DNA of 32,179 bases, taken from IMG/VR virus record IMGVR_UViG_3300026484_000010, positions 1 to 32,179 of that record. The stretch is one strand, 5' to 3'. This DNA is from a virus. Positions within the stretch are counted from its first letter, which is position 1. Each line of letters starts with the position of its first letter. The position numbers and the translations under genes are program-made. The notes under the pieces were generated by a model, which had not been told where the DNA came from, searched no databases, and saw only the letters and a list, made by a program, of their open reading frames with translations. Shown here in pieces: positions 1 through 8,222 of the stretch.

Positions 1-2
1 TA

Positions 3-293
3 TTAACTATAGAAAAACTATATAGTGAAATCGATAAAGCTGGATACAGTAATGATATATTCATTACATCTACAATTTATGATGCTATATATTTTATAGT
101 TAAAAAAGATGCTAAAGTTATAAAGTGGTTAAATGATACTTTAGTACCTATTATGGAAAAAGATTTCTTAGAAAATCAAATAGTACATAATGAAGCTAAT
201 CTAGAAATAGGTAACAGTTGGGCTAAAGTATTTGAGTTAAAACACAATATATCTGAAGAAGAAATATCAGATATTATAAAAGGAGAATTATGA
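3..293 (+). CDS. DNA polymerase, family A, C-terminal fragment (partial at window edge)
   Basis: Open reading frame entering from outside the window and ending at TGA 291-293; 96 residues are visible. The segment STIYDAIYF followed by a KWLND block and an LEIGNSW block near the end is the arrangement of the extreme C-terminus of family A polymerases of N4-like phages, where motif C (usually HD, here YD) supplies a catalytic aspartate of the palm. It would replicate the phage genome. The next gene starts inside its stop codon (ATG 290), so translation is coupled. The usual His of motif C is Tyr here. Identification rests only on this short tail; the upstream polymerase and exonuclease motifs lie outside the window. 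Confidence 0.75.
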   Translation, partial: LTIEKLYSEIDKAGYSNDIFITSTIYDAIYFIVKKDAKVIKWLNDTLVPIMEKDFLENQIVHNEANLEIGNSWAKVFELKHNISEEEISDIIKGEL

Positions 294-523
294 AAGAATC
301 GTTAAGAGAAGTATCCACTTCGATAGGAGCATTCCTGTTACTTGTATTGATATTCGGAGTAATGGTAATACTTAGATTTGGTGTAGGATATTTAATGGGT
401 TGGATGATAGAATGGTTTACAGGACCATTATACTTTACTAATGGACATGTAGAATTACCTGTAATTACAGGTATAACATTTATGATATTGACATTCGTAG
501 TTAGATCAGGTAAAGGAGATTAA
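290..523 (+). CDS. Small membrane protein, unknown function
   Basis: 77 residues. Two hydrophobic stretches are visible, about residues 12-37 and 57-71, separated by a short polar loop, with a basic tail (RSGKGD). A good SD (AAAGGAG) lies six bases ahead of the ATG and the start overlaps the polymerase stop. It sits between DNA polymerase and recombination genes, so a membrane-anchoring role near replication is conceivable, but nothing in the sequence shows a function. I do not recognise the family. Confidence 0.7.
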   Translation: MKESLREVSTSIGAFLLLVLIFGVMVILRFGVGYLMGWMIEWFTGPLYFTNGHVELPVITGITFMILTFVVRSGKGD

Positions 524-524
524 T

Positions 525-797
525 ATGGAGATAGGTTTAATAGATAAATATGGAGATCCTATAACTAATGGGAGTCTAGTAAAAGTAGTACTAGGGGATT
601 TAGATACTGAAACAGGTAAAATAAATCCTACAACAGTTAGAGAAAAGATCTATAATATTACATATAACAAATCTAAAGCAGCATTCGCTTTTACTACTGA
701 TTCAGTAAATAGTACAGAAAATTCTATTCCTATCTGTGAATTTTTAGATGGTATGACAAGAATTGTAAGTATTGAGATATTAGCTCATGCAGTTTGA
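525..797 (+). CDS. Hypothetical protein, weakly YopX-like beta-rich
   Basis: 90 residues, starting two bases after the previous stop with SD AAAGGAGATTAAT before ATG. The opening IDKYGDPITNGSLVKV resembles the 'D-x-x-G-x-x-I-x-x-G-D-x-V' start of YopX-type small beta-barrel phage proteins, but the rest is not convincing. Its end overlaps the nuclease gene by 11 bases, indicating one transcript. Function unknown. Confidence 0.6.
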   Translation: MEIGLIDKYGDPITNGSLVKVVLGDLDTETGKINPTTVREKIYNITYNKSKAAFAFTTDSVNSTENSIPICEFLDGMTRIVSIEILAHAV

Positions 798-1536
798 TTA
801 TAATGATATTCAGATAGAAGGATGTGGATTTAGAATTAGTCCATCTCAAATAGATAAATTCTTTTCTTATCCTTCTGTTTGGTACAGAGAAAACTTTTTA
901 GGAGAGAAGAACTTTATAGGTAGTACTAGTACAGTATTAGGAACTATTGTACATAAAGTTGCAGAGTTATTTGCATTAAACGAATCTATAACTAAAGATG
1001 AGATTGACAGGTATATCGATGAACAAGCAGAAATTATAGGTGAAGATTTTGATGAAGTTAAAGTTAAAGGATTATATCCTGAAATGGCTGAAGCTGTAGT
1101 AAATCAATATCTTATTCAGAAGGGTAAACCTGATGAAGTAGAGAAAGCAGTATGGCATAAAGTTAAAGAAGATATCTATGTAGGTGGAACTATTGATGCT
1201 ATTAAAGGTGATATGATCATTGATTATAAAACAGCAAGTAAAAAACCTAGAGATGCTATACCTTTTAACTATTTAATCCAACTTATGGCTTATGCTTGGA
1301 TTTTAAGAAAACAAGGTAAAGATATAAATTGGTTAAGATTAGTTTATGTTGTACAACCTACTAAAACTATGGGAGTAAGAACTTTTATAGTAGATAAACA
1401 GATTCAGGCAGATGATTGGGAAATGATTGACAATACTTTAGAATTAATAGCAGAAACAGTATTAGTTCAAAGAGAACAACCAGAACTTATACCGTTATTG
1501 TATAAGTCAATGAAACTAAAGGAGGAAATTAAATGA
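787..1536 (+). CDS. PD-(D/E)XK nuclease, RecB/Cas4-like exonuclease
   Basis: 249 residues. Visible nuclease elements in order: SPSQIDKFFSYPS near residue 18 (the typical 'SxSxxxxFxxCP' opening), H56 in LGTIVH, D137 in GGTID, D146 and K148 in IIDYKT, and Q165/Y169 in the YLIQLMAYAW helix. This is the full RecB-type PD-(D/E)XK set: H, D, D-x-K, and the QxxxY helix. Such enzymes resect DNA ends for recombination or replication; in N4-type phages a gene of this kind lies between DNA polymerase and SSB, as here. There is no Cys cluster of the Cas4 iron-sulfur type. The start is supported by overlap with the previous gene; its ribosome binding site is weak, which suggests coupled translation. Confidence 0.85.
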   Translation: MQFDYNDIQIEGCGFRISPSQIDKFFSYPSVWYRENFLGEKNFIGSTSTVLGTIVHKVAELFALNESITKDEIDRYIDEQAEIIGEDFDEVKVKGLYPEMAEAVVNQYLIQKGKPDEVEKAVWHKVKEDIYVGGTIDAIKGDMIIDYKTASKKPRDAIPFNYLIQLMAYAWILRKQGKDINWLRLVYVVQPTKTMGVRTFIVDKQIQADDWEMIDNTLELIAETVLVQREQPELIPLLYKSMKLKEEIK

Positions 1537-2198
1537 GTAAAGGTATTAAATTTGCTGTAGTAGGATTTGAAAGATCAGGTAAAACTAGACTTATTAGTCA
1601 TATTAATGATGTATTAGTTGTAAGTACAGATAATAAAGCATTTACAGGTAAAGTACCTCATTATAGATATAGTGAATATAATGGAATGGATGACTTTGTA
1701 AGTACTCTTGAGGAAAAAGTAGGAGCATATGAAGCTAAGATGGGTAAACCTCCTAAAACTATTGTAATTGATTCTATTACACACTTAACTAATAATATGG
1801 AAAAGTATTGTAATGAGAAGTTTAGAGGTTTTGATGTTTATAAGAATTTAGGTAAGGATATATTAGAATTAAACTCTTTCTTAGAGAGTATTGCAGAATC
1901 AGGTATCAATGTAGTATTTACAGCACATACTCAGTATGATGCAGATACTATGACTTATAAGATACATAGCTCAGGTTCATTTGGTAAAAACGGTAGTTGG
2001 TTATCAGTAGTAGATGAAGCAGTTTATATAGAACTTAAAGGTTCTAAAAGAATTGTACATTTTAAAACAGCTAAGTTTTCATGTAGAACATTACACGATG
2101 AACTACCAGATCATATTGAAATTGATAAATTTGATATAAATGAACATATTGCATTATTAGAAAAGTCTAACGAAGAAGCAGAAGAGTGGAGTTTATAA
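1533..2198 (+). CDS. Sak4-like RecA-fold ATPase (recombination/annealing)
   Basis: 221 residues. Walker A is GFERSGKT at residues 11-18 with K17 and T18; Walker B is TIVID ending at D80. A later FTAHTQYD segment fits the sensor region of RecA-like phage ATPases. The size and single-domain layout match the Sak4/AAA_24 group of short phage recombinases, which promote strand annealing and work with the partner SSB. The SSB gene follows directly, and a nuclease precedes it by a four-base overlap (ATGA), giving a nuclease-ATPase-SSB recombination module. SD AAAGGAGG is strong. The C-terminal tail is acidic (EEAEEW). The exact subfamily needs a profile search. Confidence 0.8.
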   Translation: MSKGIKFAVVGFERSGKTRLISHINDVLVVSTDNKAFTGKVPHYRYSEYNGMDDFVSTLEEKVGAYEAKMGKPPKTIVIDSITHLTNNMEKYCNEKFRGFDVYKNLGKDILELNSFLESIAESGINVVFTAHTQYDADTMTYKIHSSGSFGKNGSWLSVVDEAVYIELKGSKRIVHFKTAKFSCRTLHDELPDHIEIDKFDINEHIALLEKSNEEAEEWSL

Positions 2199-2280
2199 TA
2201 TACGCTTATAGGACCTGAATAAGTCCTTATAAACTGTTCAGTTGTATTTATAAATAAAACAAAGTAAAAAGGAATTTAAC
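2199..2280 (+). promoter_or_regulatory. Intergenic leader of the SSB gene: hairpin plus AT-rich promoter-like motif
   Basis: One of the few gene-free stretches on the rightward strand. GGAC 2211-2214 can pair with GTCC 2223-2226, extended on both sides by TATA/TTATA with one bulged T, giving a hairpin. Downstream, TATAAATAAAA at 2249-2259 lies exactly 11 bases before the GGA of the SSB ribosome binding site (2271-2273). The same 11-mer with the same spacing occurs on the other strand ahead of the gene at 24647. I read this as a possible phage promoter or conserved mRNA leader for a highly expressed gene; no good -35 box is present. Confidence 0.4.
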
Positions 2281-2949
2281 ATGGCATTTTTTAAAGCAAA
2301 AAGAACAGAAGAAGCAGTAAAAGACAGAGCAGAGAGTAAAGTAATTAACAAATCAGGTATTTACGATATTAACATTTTAGCAGCATTTCTAAGTGGAGAC
2401 CCTAAAGGTTCAATGGTAGTAGATTTCTATATTGACCATGAGGGTAAAAAACAAGTATTATATGGTAACTTAAGATTAACAAATAAAGATGGTAGTGAAA
2501 ACTTCGCAGCTAAGTACTTTAATCAATTATTAGTAGTAGCAGATATCGAAGAAGTAGGAGAACCAGTTGATGGTGAATTACCTATCGGTAAAGAAAGTGC
2601 ATTAAAAGATGTAGCACTATTAGAAGATTTATCAGATATTGAATGTAAAGTAAAAATTGTTATGGAGTATGGTATTTATCAAGGTTCAATTACTGAGAAA
2701 AAAGTAATTAGAGGGTTTTACAATACTGAAGGATTTACAGCAGAAGAAATCCTTAAAGGTGCAGAAAAACCAGAACAAATTGAGAAAGATAAAAACTATG
2801 TAAAAGATGTTTATAAAGATGGTCTAACTAAAGAAGTAGTAGAAGCATGGATTGCTAATGGTAGAAAGAAAGGTGATATTCCTGGGGGATCATCTAAAGC
2901 AGAAAAAGCTAAACCTTCATTTGGTGCTAAAAAGTTTGGAGCTAAATAA
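2281..2949 (+). CDS. Single-stranded DNA-binding protein, N4SSB-like
   Basis: 222 residues. The N-terminal ~150 residues are beta-rich (for example KGSMVVDFYI, KQVLYGNLRL, ECKVKIVMEYG), as expected for an OB fold; the C-terminal ~70 residues are charged and end in a basic repeat, SFGAKKFGAK. Position after the Sak4-like ATPase matches N4 gene order, where gp45 is N4SSB. In N4 that protein also activates host sigma70 polymerase at late promoters through its C-terminal region, and the basic tail here would fit such a job; that part is inference. Unusually for an SSB, there is no acidic C-terminal tip. It has its own leader, suggesting separate, strong expression. The fold assignment is from context and composition, not from a diagnostic motif. 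Confidence 0.7.
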   Translation: MAFFKAKRTEEAVKDRAESKVINKSGIYDINILAAFLSGDPKGSMVVDFYIDHEGKKQVLYGNLRLTNKDGSENFAAKYFNQLLVVADIEEVGEPVDGELPIGKESALKDVALLEDLSDIECKVKIVMEYGIYQGSITEKKVIRGFYNTEGFTAEEILKGAEKPEQIEKDKNYVKDVYKDGLTKEVVEAWIANGRKKGDIPGGSSKAEKAKPSFGAKKFGAK

Positions 2950-3233
2950 TGACTGTTAACAAGGAATTAACAAGATTAGAAGATTATTCTTCTATCTTAC
3001 AGGAACAATTAAATGAAGTTAATAAACTTATTGAGTTATCTAAAAAAGGTAAGTATAATAAAGAAATGTCTAAAAGAATCAGATTTAGATCTTTTGGTAT
3101 GCAAAAAGATGGTGTAAGTTTTAGAAGACATCTTAAAGCTATTGAAAATAGCTCTAGATGTACAGATAAAAGAGCTAATAATAAGATTACAGTTAGACCT
3201 AAAAGAGAGCAGAAGAATGGTAAGCTTAACTAA
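2949..3233 (+). CDS. Small basic protein, unknown
   Basis: 94 residues, starting at the SSB stop (TAATG overlap) with SD TTTGGAG eight bases upstream. The first 40 residues are a likely coiled coil (LEDYSSILQEQLNEVNKLIELSKK); the second half is rich in Arg and Lys and could touch nucleic acid. No family recognised. Overlap with SSB suggests co-translation with it. Confidence 0.6.
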   Translation: MTVNKELTRLEDYSSILQEQLNEVNKLIELSKKGKYNKEMSKRIRFRSFGMQKDGVSFRRHLKAIENSSRCTDKRANNKITVRPKREQKNGKLN

Positions 3234-3471
3234 AGAACTTGTAGTCTATCCTGTATCTAAAACTACTCGTATAGAGTTGATACTCTTACGAGATAGTTTA
3301 AGTATGAGTAGAATAGAAGAATTAAATAAATGGTCTGATATACCAGATAAATATAGCTTTATAGCAATTTACCATCAAGCTACCATTAAGGAATTGGAAG
3401 AGAATATAAAAAGTTTAGATACAATTATAAACTTATTACCAGAAGGATATGATAATGAGGATAACGATTAA
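3217..3471 (+). CDS. Hypothetical protein, helical
   Basis: 84 residues from ATG 3217, chosen because AGAGAG lies just upstream and because the open frame further upstream (to 3142) would overlap the preceding gene by 92 bases. It starts MVSLTKELVVYPVSKT and has a helical C-terminus (IKELEENIKSLDTIINLL). No recognised family. Confidence 0.55.
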   Translation: MVSLTKELVVYPVSKTTRIELILLRDSLSMSRIEELNKWSDIPDKYSFIAIYHQATIKELEENIKSLDTIINLLPEGYDNEDND

Positions 3472-3688
3472 CCATAAATTTATTTATGAATGGTTAGGAG
3501 TACTCACAGGTATAATAGCTTCTTTTATGTTAGCTAGTGGTACTACTAATGTTATACCGTTTATTGTTTATGCTATTAGTTGTACTTCTTTTATATTATA
3601 CGGAATGAGTATAAAAGGTAAAGGACTAATAGTATTAAATAGTATTTGGTTATTGATAAATTTATATGGAATTACAATAAGGATTTAG
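3455..3688 (+). CDS. Small integral membrane protein, three predicted helices
   Basis: 77 residues from ATG 3455. An ATG six bases earlier (3449) is too close to the SD AAGGA, so 3455 is preferred. Hydrophobic segments lie at about residues 12-29, 32-48 and 55-73 (EWLGVLTGIIASFMLASG, FIVYAISCTSFILYG, LNSIWLLINLYG). The pattern recalls small PnuC- or SWEET-like half transporters found in phages, but with no binding residue to support it. It directly precedes the ribonucleotide reductase genes. Confidence 0.6.
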   Translation: MRITINHKFIYEWLGVLTGIIASFMLASGTTNVIPFIVYAISCTSFILYGMSIKGKGLIVLNSIWLLINLYGITIRI

Positions 3689-3692
3689 AAAA

Positions 3693-5900
3693 ATGAAAGT
3701 GATAAAGAGAGATGGTTCAATAGAGAAATTGAATATTCATAAGATCTCAGATTCTATTAGTTGGGCATGTGAAGGTCTTAATGTTAGTCCATCTGATATA
3801 GAAGTTAATTTAAAGTTACATTTATTTGATGGTATTAAAACAGAAAGCATTCACCAAAAAGTAATTAAAACGGTAGTTGATATGGTTTCAGCTAGAACTC
3901 CAGATTACGATAAAGTAGCTGCAAGATTGTTAATGTCTGATATATATAAAAATGTATATAAAGGACATGAACCTAATACTTTAATAAGTACGTTAAAGGA
4001 TTTTGTAAATAGAGGAGTATATAAAAGGTCTTTAATTACTAATTACTCAATAGATGACTTACTTATTTTAGAGTCTGAAATGGATTATGAAAATAACTTT
4101 AATTTTAGCTATATAGGTCTTAAGTACTTAAAAGATAAGTATATGATTAAAAGTGTAACAGAAGATCCTCAAGTTATGTTTATGGCTATTGCTATGGATA
4201 TGTTTTTGGATATGGAACCTAGAGCATTAAGGTTACAGTATGTAGTAGAAATGTATAAAGCATTAAGTAATTTTAAAGTATCTTTACCTACTCCTATGAT
4301 GAAAGCTTTAAGAACTACTAATACAAATTATGCAAGTTGTGTAGCCTTAAATATAGGAGATAGTATATCTAGTTGGACTACAGGATTTAAAGCTGTTGTA
4401 AAGCATACAGTAGCTAATGCAGGTATAGGTGTAGATATATCTAGTATTTCAAGTATAGGGGATATAGTTAAAAAAGGACAAATTACTCATGGAGGTAAAA
4501 TTCCATTATTAAAAGCATTAGATGCTTTAATTCAAACTTCTACTCAGAACGGAAGAAGAGGACAAGCAGTAGCATATGTAAACTTCTTTGATCCAGAAAT
4601 AGAGAACATCTTAGCTTTAAAGTCTCCTAGAACAGATGTAGCTAAGAGAATTAACGATCTTAAATATGCTATTAAATTTAATCAATTATTCTATGACAGA
4701 GTTTTAGAAGATGGCTATATTACTTTACTTAGTGTAAGAAAGTACCCTGAATTACAAGAAGCTTTCAATAGTAGTGATTATGAAAACTTTAAAAGAATTT
4801 ATGAGAACATTGAAGCTAATACTCAAGAAGAACATAAAACAATTAAAGCATTAGATTTACTTACAATGTTCTTAACTGAAAGATTTGAGAATGGAGTATA
4901 CTATGTGTTTAATGTAGATGAAGCTAATAGAAGAACTCCTTATACAGAACCTATTACTCAATCTAATATCTGTATGGAATTCATTAGTCCTACTAAACCT
5001 ATTACTGAAAGTAGTGAGGAATTTAAAGAACCTAATGTAGGTATTTGTATATTAGCTAATATTAACCAAGCTAATGTAAGTACTGCAGAATTACCTGCAA
5101 TAACTAAACTTTTAGTTTACGGATTAAACGAAATTATGCACAGACAAAAACAACCTACTGCAGGAGGACAAGCTTTCGTAGATGCTTATGCGTCATTAGG
5201 TATTGGTTTTGCAAATCATGCTTATTGGGTAGCTAAACATGGATGGAAGTATGGAGATAAAGAAGCATTAGAAGCTTTAGATGAGTGGATGGAGTACTTT
5301 CAATATGGTTTAGTAGATGCTTCTATTGAGTATGCTAAAGAGTTTAACAAATCTTGTAAACTGGCTAATAAAACTAAGATAGTTAGTGAGGGTGAAGTAC
5401 CTTATCCTATTGAAGGATCTAGATTATCTTGGGATAGACTTATCTCTAAAGCTAAAGAATTTGGTATAGCTAATGCTGCACTATCAATGATACCTCCTAG
5501 TGAGACTAGTAGTGTAATATCTAATAGTACTAGTGGTATAGAACCTATCAGAGACATTATTACTGTAAAAGGTAGTAAGAAAGACCCTATTGTTCAATTT
5601 GCTCCAGAAGGTCTTAAATTAGCAGATAAGTATGATTATGCCTTTAGTAGAAAAGATATGACTAAAGACTTCTTAAAGCATGTAGCAGTTGTACAAAGTT
5701 GGATTGATCAAGGAATTAGTGCTAATACGTTTTATAACCCTGAGTTATATGAAGATGGTAAAGTACCTATCGTAACTCTAATGGAAGATATGTTTTTAGC
5801 TAAAAAGTTAGGTATAAAAACTTTATATTATAATAATACTTATGTGAAAGACAATATGACAGAACAAGTTAGTTGTTCTGGTGGAGGATGTGAAGTATGA
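3693..5900 (+). CDS. nrdA: Ribonucleoside-diphosphate reductase, class I, large (alpha) subunit
   Basis: 735 residues, full length for class Ia. An ATP-cone lies at about 1-90 (MKVIKRDGSIEKLNIHKIS), so the enzyme probably keeps overall activity control by ATP/dATP. Catalytic residues are in place: C216 and C452 (redox pair), N425-x-C427-x-E429 (radical Cys and helpers), Y712-Y713 (radical transfer), and the C-terminal pair C728/C733 in CSGGGC, the swinging disulfide arm. PPSETSSVISNSTSGIEP is the conserved phosphate-binding loop region. It reduces ribonucleoside diphosphates for phage DNA synthesis, together with NrdB, whose start overlaps its stop (ATGA). No thioredoxin or glutaredoxin gene is visible nearby, so the host reductant is presumably used. 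Confidence 0.97.
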   Translation: MKVIKRDGSIEKLNIHKISDSISWACEGLNVSPSDIEVNLKLHLFDGIKTESIHQKVIKTVVDMVSARTPDYDKVAARLLMSDIYKNVYKGHEPNTLISTLKDFVNRGVYKRSLITNYSIDDLLILESEMDYENNFNFSYIGLKYLKDKYMIKSVTEDPQVMFMAIAMDMFLDMEPRALRLQYVVEMYKALSNFKVSLPTPMMKALRTTNTNYASCVALNIGDSISSWTTGFKAVVKHTVANAGIGVDISSISSIGDIVKKGQITHGGKIPLLKALDALIQTSTQNGRRGQAVAYVNFFDPEIENILALKSPRTDVAKRINDLKYAIKFNQLFYDRVLEDGYITLLSVRKYPELQEAFNSSDYENFKRIYENIEANTQEEHKTIKALDLLTMFLTERFENGVYYVFNVDEANRRTPYTEPITQSNICMEFISPTKPITESSEEFKEPNVGICILANINQANVSTAELPAITKLLVYGLNEIMHRQKQPTAGGQAFVDAYASLGIGFANHAYWVAKHGWKYGDKEALEALDEWMEYFQYGLVDASIEYAKEFNKSCKLANKTKIVSEGEVPYPIEGSRLSWDRLISKAKEFGIANAALSMIPPSETSSVISNSTSGIEPIRDIITVKGSKKDPIVQFAPEGLKLADKYDYAFSRKDMTKDFLKHVAVVQSWIDQGISANTFYNPELYEDGKVPIVTLMEDMFLAKKLGIKTLYYNNTYVKDNMTEQVSCSGGGCEV

Positions 5901-6997
5901 TATTTGATAGTAATATAATAGATTTTACTAAAGAACCTTTGTTCTTTGGTAAAGGTAGGAATATAGTTAGACTCGATCTAGCTATCGAACAATGGATTTT
6001 AAAGACAACAGATAGAGCTTTAGGACTTACTTGGTTTAAACACGATTTTAGTTATACACAAGATGCTGTAGATTACTATACTATGGAACCTGAATTACAA
6101 GAGTTATTTGTCAAGAATCTTAAATTTCAAACTCTATTAGATTCAGTAGCAGAAAGAAGTGTTAGTGAAGTATTTAAACCTATTACGACTAATCCACAGT
6201 TAGAGAGTTGGTGGGCAGTACATGCTTTCCAGGAAGATATCCATACTCAATCATATGCAGAAATCATTAAAGCATTACCTTTAAATTCTACTAATGAGTT
6301 TGATGATATTATGGTGAATGATAATATCCTTAAAAGAGGTAGAATGCTTACTGATATGTTTAATGAGATTTATGAATACAATGCAAGAAGAGTATTAGCA
6401 GGTCTTGTAAGGTATGATGAAGAATACCATAAAATATTATTAGTTAAAGCATTATACATTTTAAATATATTAGAAGGTGGAATGTTTCAATCATCATTCG
6501 TAACTACTTATGCATTTAGTGAAAACGGTATGATGGAATCTTCAGCTAAAACTATAGGTAAAATTCATATGGATGAATCTAATCATTTAGCTATGACAGT
6601 TTACTTACTTAATAGGCTTAGAAAAGATCCTGAATATATTCAGATATTTAAAGATTTAGAACCTTGGATTTACGAAGCTTATAGTTTAGCTAGAGAGTTA
6701 GATTATATGTGGGTTGATTACTTATTCCCTAAAGATAAAGTAATTAATTTATTAGGTTTAAATGATAAGATACTAAAAAGGTATATTGACTATAATATGT
6801 ATAAACTAATGAATTCTTTAGGTTTAAACCCTTTTACTGATAAGATAAACAATCCTTGTACTTGGGTTAGTAAGTACGTAAATACATCTAATTTACAAGT
6901 AGCTTTAAACGAATCAGATGGTGTAAATTACTTATTAGGTAAACTAAATAAAGATATTCCTGAAGATTTTAAAGAAAGGTTGAAATATGGAGAATAG
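5897..6997 (+). CDS. nrdB: Ribonucleoside-diphosphate reductase, class I, small (beta) subunit
   Basis: 366 residues. Metal ligands of the di-iron site match E. coli NrdB: D82 (QTLLDS), E113 and H116 (QEDIH), E193 (ILEGGMF), E227 and H230 (DESNH). Y120, four residues after H116 in HTQSY, is the radical tyrosine, so this is a Tyr-radical class Ia/Ib enzyme needing oxygen for assembly. The SD (GGAGG) lies inside the codons for the CSGGGC tail of NrdA and the start overlaps the NrdA stop, so the two subunits are translationally coupled. Confidence 0.96.
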   Translation: MIFDSNIIDFTKEPLFFGKGRNIVRLDLAIEQWILKTTDRALGLTWFKHDFSYTQDAVDYYTMEPELQELFVKNLKFQTLLDSVAERSVSEVFKPITTNPQLESWWAVHAFQEDIHTQSYAEIIKALPLNSTNEFDDIMVNDNILKRGRMLTDMFNEIYEYNARRVLAGLVRYDEEYHKILLVKALYILNILEGGMFQSSFVTTYAFSENGMMESSAKTIGKIHMDESNHLAMTVYLLNRLRKDPEYIQIFKDLEPWIYEAYSLARELDYMWVDYLFPKDKVINLLGLNDKILKRYIDYNMYKLMNSLGLNPFTDKINNPCTWVSKYVNTSNLQVALNESDGVNYLLGKLNKDIPEDFKERLKYGE

Positions 6998-7193
6998 TAT
7001 ATATGTAGTAGCTTTATCAGGATTAGGTGAAGTAAGATTGTATAGAACAGAAAGTAAATATTTAGATGCTCTATTAGAAGAGTTAGAGTATAACGGTTTA
7101 GTATTTATGGTAATTGATAAAGAAAAGTATATTAAAGATGATATGCTATGTTTAAATGTATATGAAGTATACGAAGGAGATGAAAATGAGTAG
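6987..7193 (+). CDS. Small hypothetical protein
   Basis: 68 residues, overlapping the end of nrdB by 11 bases and the next gene by 8, with SD AAAGG. Short beta-alpha pattern: YVVALSGLGEVRLYRTE, then a helix DALLEELEYN, then LVFMVIDKEKY. Acidic tail. It resembles many tiny phage proteins with one split ferredoxin-like unit, but no family is recognised. Confidence 0.6.
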   Translation: MENSIYVVALSGLGEVRLYRTESKYLDALLEELEYNGLVFMVIDKEKYIKDDMLCLNVYEVYEGDENE

Positions 7194-7494
7194 TAAAACT
7201 ACAGAAGAACTGTTAGAAGAAAGAGGAAAAAGATATGGTTCTTTCTCTTCATTTGCAGAGATAAGCCAAGAAATTAAAAGTAAAGTTTATACAGATTTAA
7301 AATTAGATAAAGAAAAAAGAGAAACTAATATGGTTATTATGGAAGGATTAGATATGATTATTCATAAACTAGCTAGGATTATAAATGGAGATCCGTATTA
7401 TGACGACTCGTGGAAAGATATAGCAGGTTATGCAAAATTAGTAGCAGATCATTTAGAAAAAAGTGATAACAGTGAAAGTTTACATAACGATTGA
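7186..7494 (+). CDS. DUF6378-like phage protein
   Basis: 102 residues from ATG 7186, chosen because AAGGAG lies five to six bases upstream; an ATG 30 bases earlier has no SD. The pattern LEERGKRYGSF at the N-terminus and GLDMIIHKLARIINGDP, DSWKDIAGYAKLV further on is that of the short helical phage family DUF6378, often near nucleotide metabolism genes such as MazG and ThyX, as here. Biochemical role unknown to me. Confidence 0.7.
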   Translation: MSSKTTEELLEERGKRYGSFSSFAEISQEIKSKVYTDLKLDKEKRETNMVIMEGLDMIIHKLARIINGDPYYDDSWKDIAGYAKLVADHLEKSDNSESLHND

Positions 7495-7514
7495 AACATT
7501 TAAAAGGGTTGTAA

Positions 7515-8222
7515 ATGAATGAACTAAAAAGATATAGATCTATTAAAACAGTCTTAGCAAAACCAATGAAATACCATGAAGCAGGTCATTGGGGATATGT
7601 TAGAGATTATGATGTAGAGAAAGATGAACAAGAAGGATACTATGTTGAGTATGAAGATGGTTATAAAAGTTGGAGTCCAAAAGAAACCTTTGAAAAAGGG
7701 TATATAGAAATAGAGGAAAATACTATGAATAAACAAGAAATGATTGACCAATTAAGAAATATAGCAAACACTATGGAAGAGAATGATTATATTTGTCATG
7801 CAGTAGATTTAAGACAAATTGTAGGTAATCTACAAGCTAAACCAGATCCTATTCAGGACATAGTTAAGTTAAACGAAGAAAGATATGGTTTAAGTTTTAA
7901 CCCTACTCAAGCATATAGTAAGTTATATGAAGAATTAGAAGAGTTTAAAGAGGCTGAATTAAATAACGATACTATAGAAATGTTAGATGCATTAAACGAT
8001 ATCATTGTTATTGCTGTAGGAGAAATTAGGAAAATGAGCTATAATCCAGAGTACACTCTAAACGAAGTAGTTAAAGAGATTAGCTCAAGAAAACAAGATC
8101 CAACACAAGAAAGAAGATGGTTAAAAGGAGATAAACAGCCAGGAGAAAAATGGTTAAAAGATAAATCTCAAGATCCTAATAGTTTATATAAAGCAGATTT
8201 CAATAAAGCAAGGATAAAGTAA
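7515..8222 (+). CDS. MazG-like nucleoside triphosphate pyrophosphohydrolase with N-terminal phage domain
   Basis: 235 residues, two parts. Residues ~8-65 (KTVLAKPM, GYYVEYEDGYKSWSPKETFE) form a small beta-rich domain seen alone in many phages. Residues ~115-205 carry an all-alpha NTP pyrophosphatase signature: E139-E140-x-x-E143 (YEELEEF), then E155-x-x-D158 and D162 (EMLDALNDII), the Mg-binding acidic set of MazG/HisE/dimeric dUTPase enzymes. It likely hydrolyses an unwanted (d)NTP or a signal nucleotide to a monophosphate. Downstream ThyX needs dUMP, so dUTP cleavage is one possible role, but substrate cannot be read from the motif. A small helical linker (~70-108) joins the parts. Confidence 0.75.
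   Translation: MNELKRYRSIKTVLAKPMKYHEAGHWGYVRDYDVEKDEQEGYYVEYEDGYKSWSPKETFEKGYIEIEENTMNKQEMIDQLRNIANTMEENDYICHAVDLRQIVGNLQAKPDPIQDIVKLNEERYGLSFNPTQAYSKLYEELEEFKEAELNNDTIEMLDALNDIIVIAVGEIRKMSYNPEYTLNEVVKEISSRKQDPTQERRWLKGDKQPGEKWLKDKSQDPNSLYKADFNKARIK

Noticed and set aside
3142-3216. Longer N-terminus for the gene at 3217
   Set aside because: Would overlap the previous gene by 92 bases and lacks an SD; the ATG at 3217 has one.
7554-7751. Leftward frame inside the MazG-like gene
   Set aside because: Phe/Ile-rich antisense product without SD; the rightward gene explains the region.
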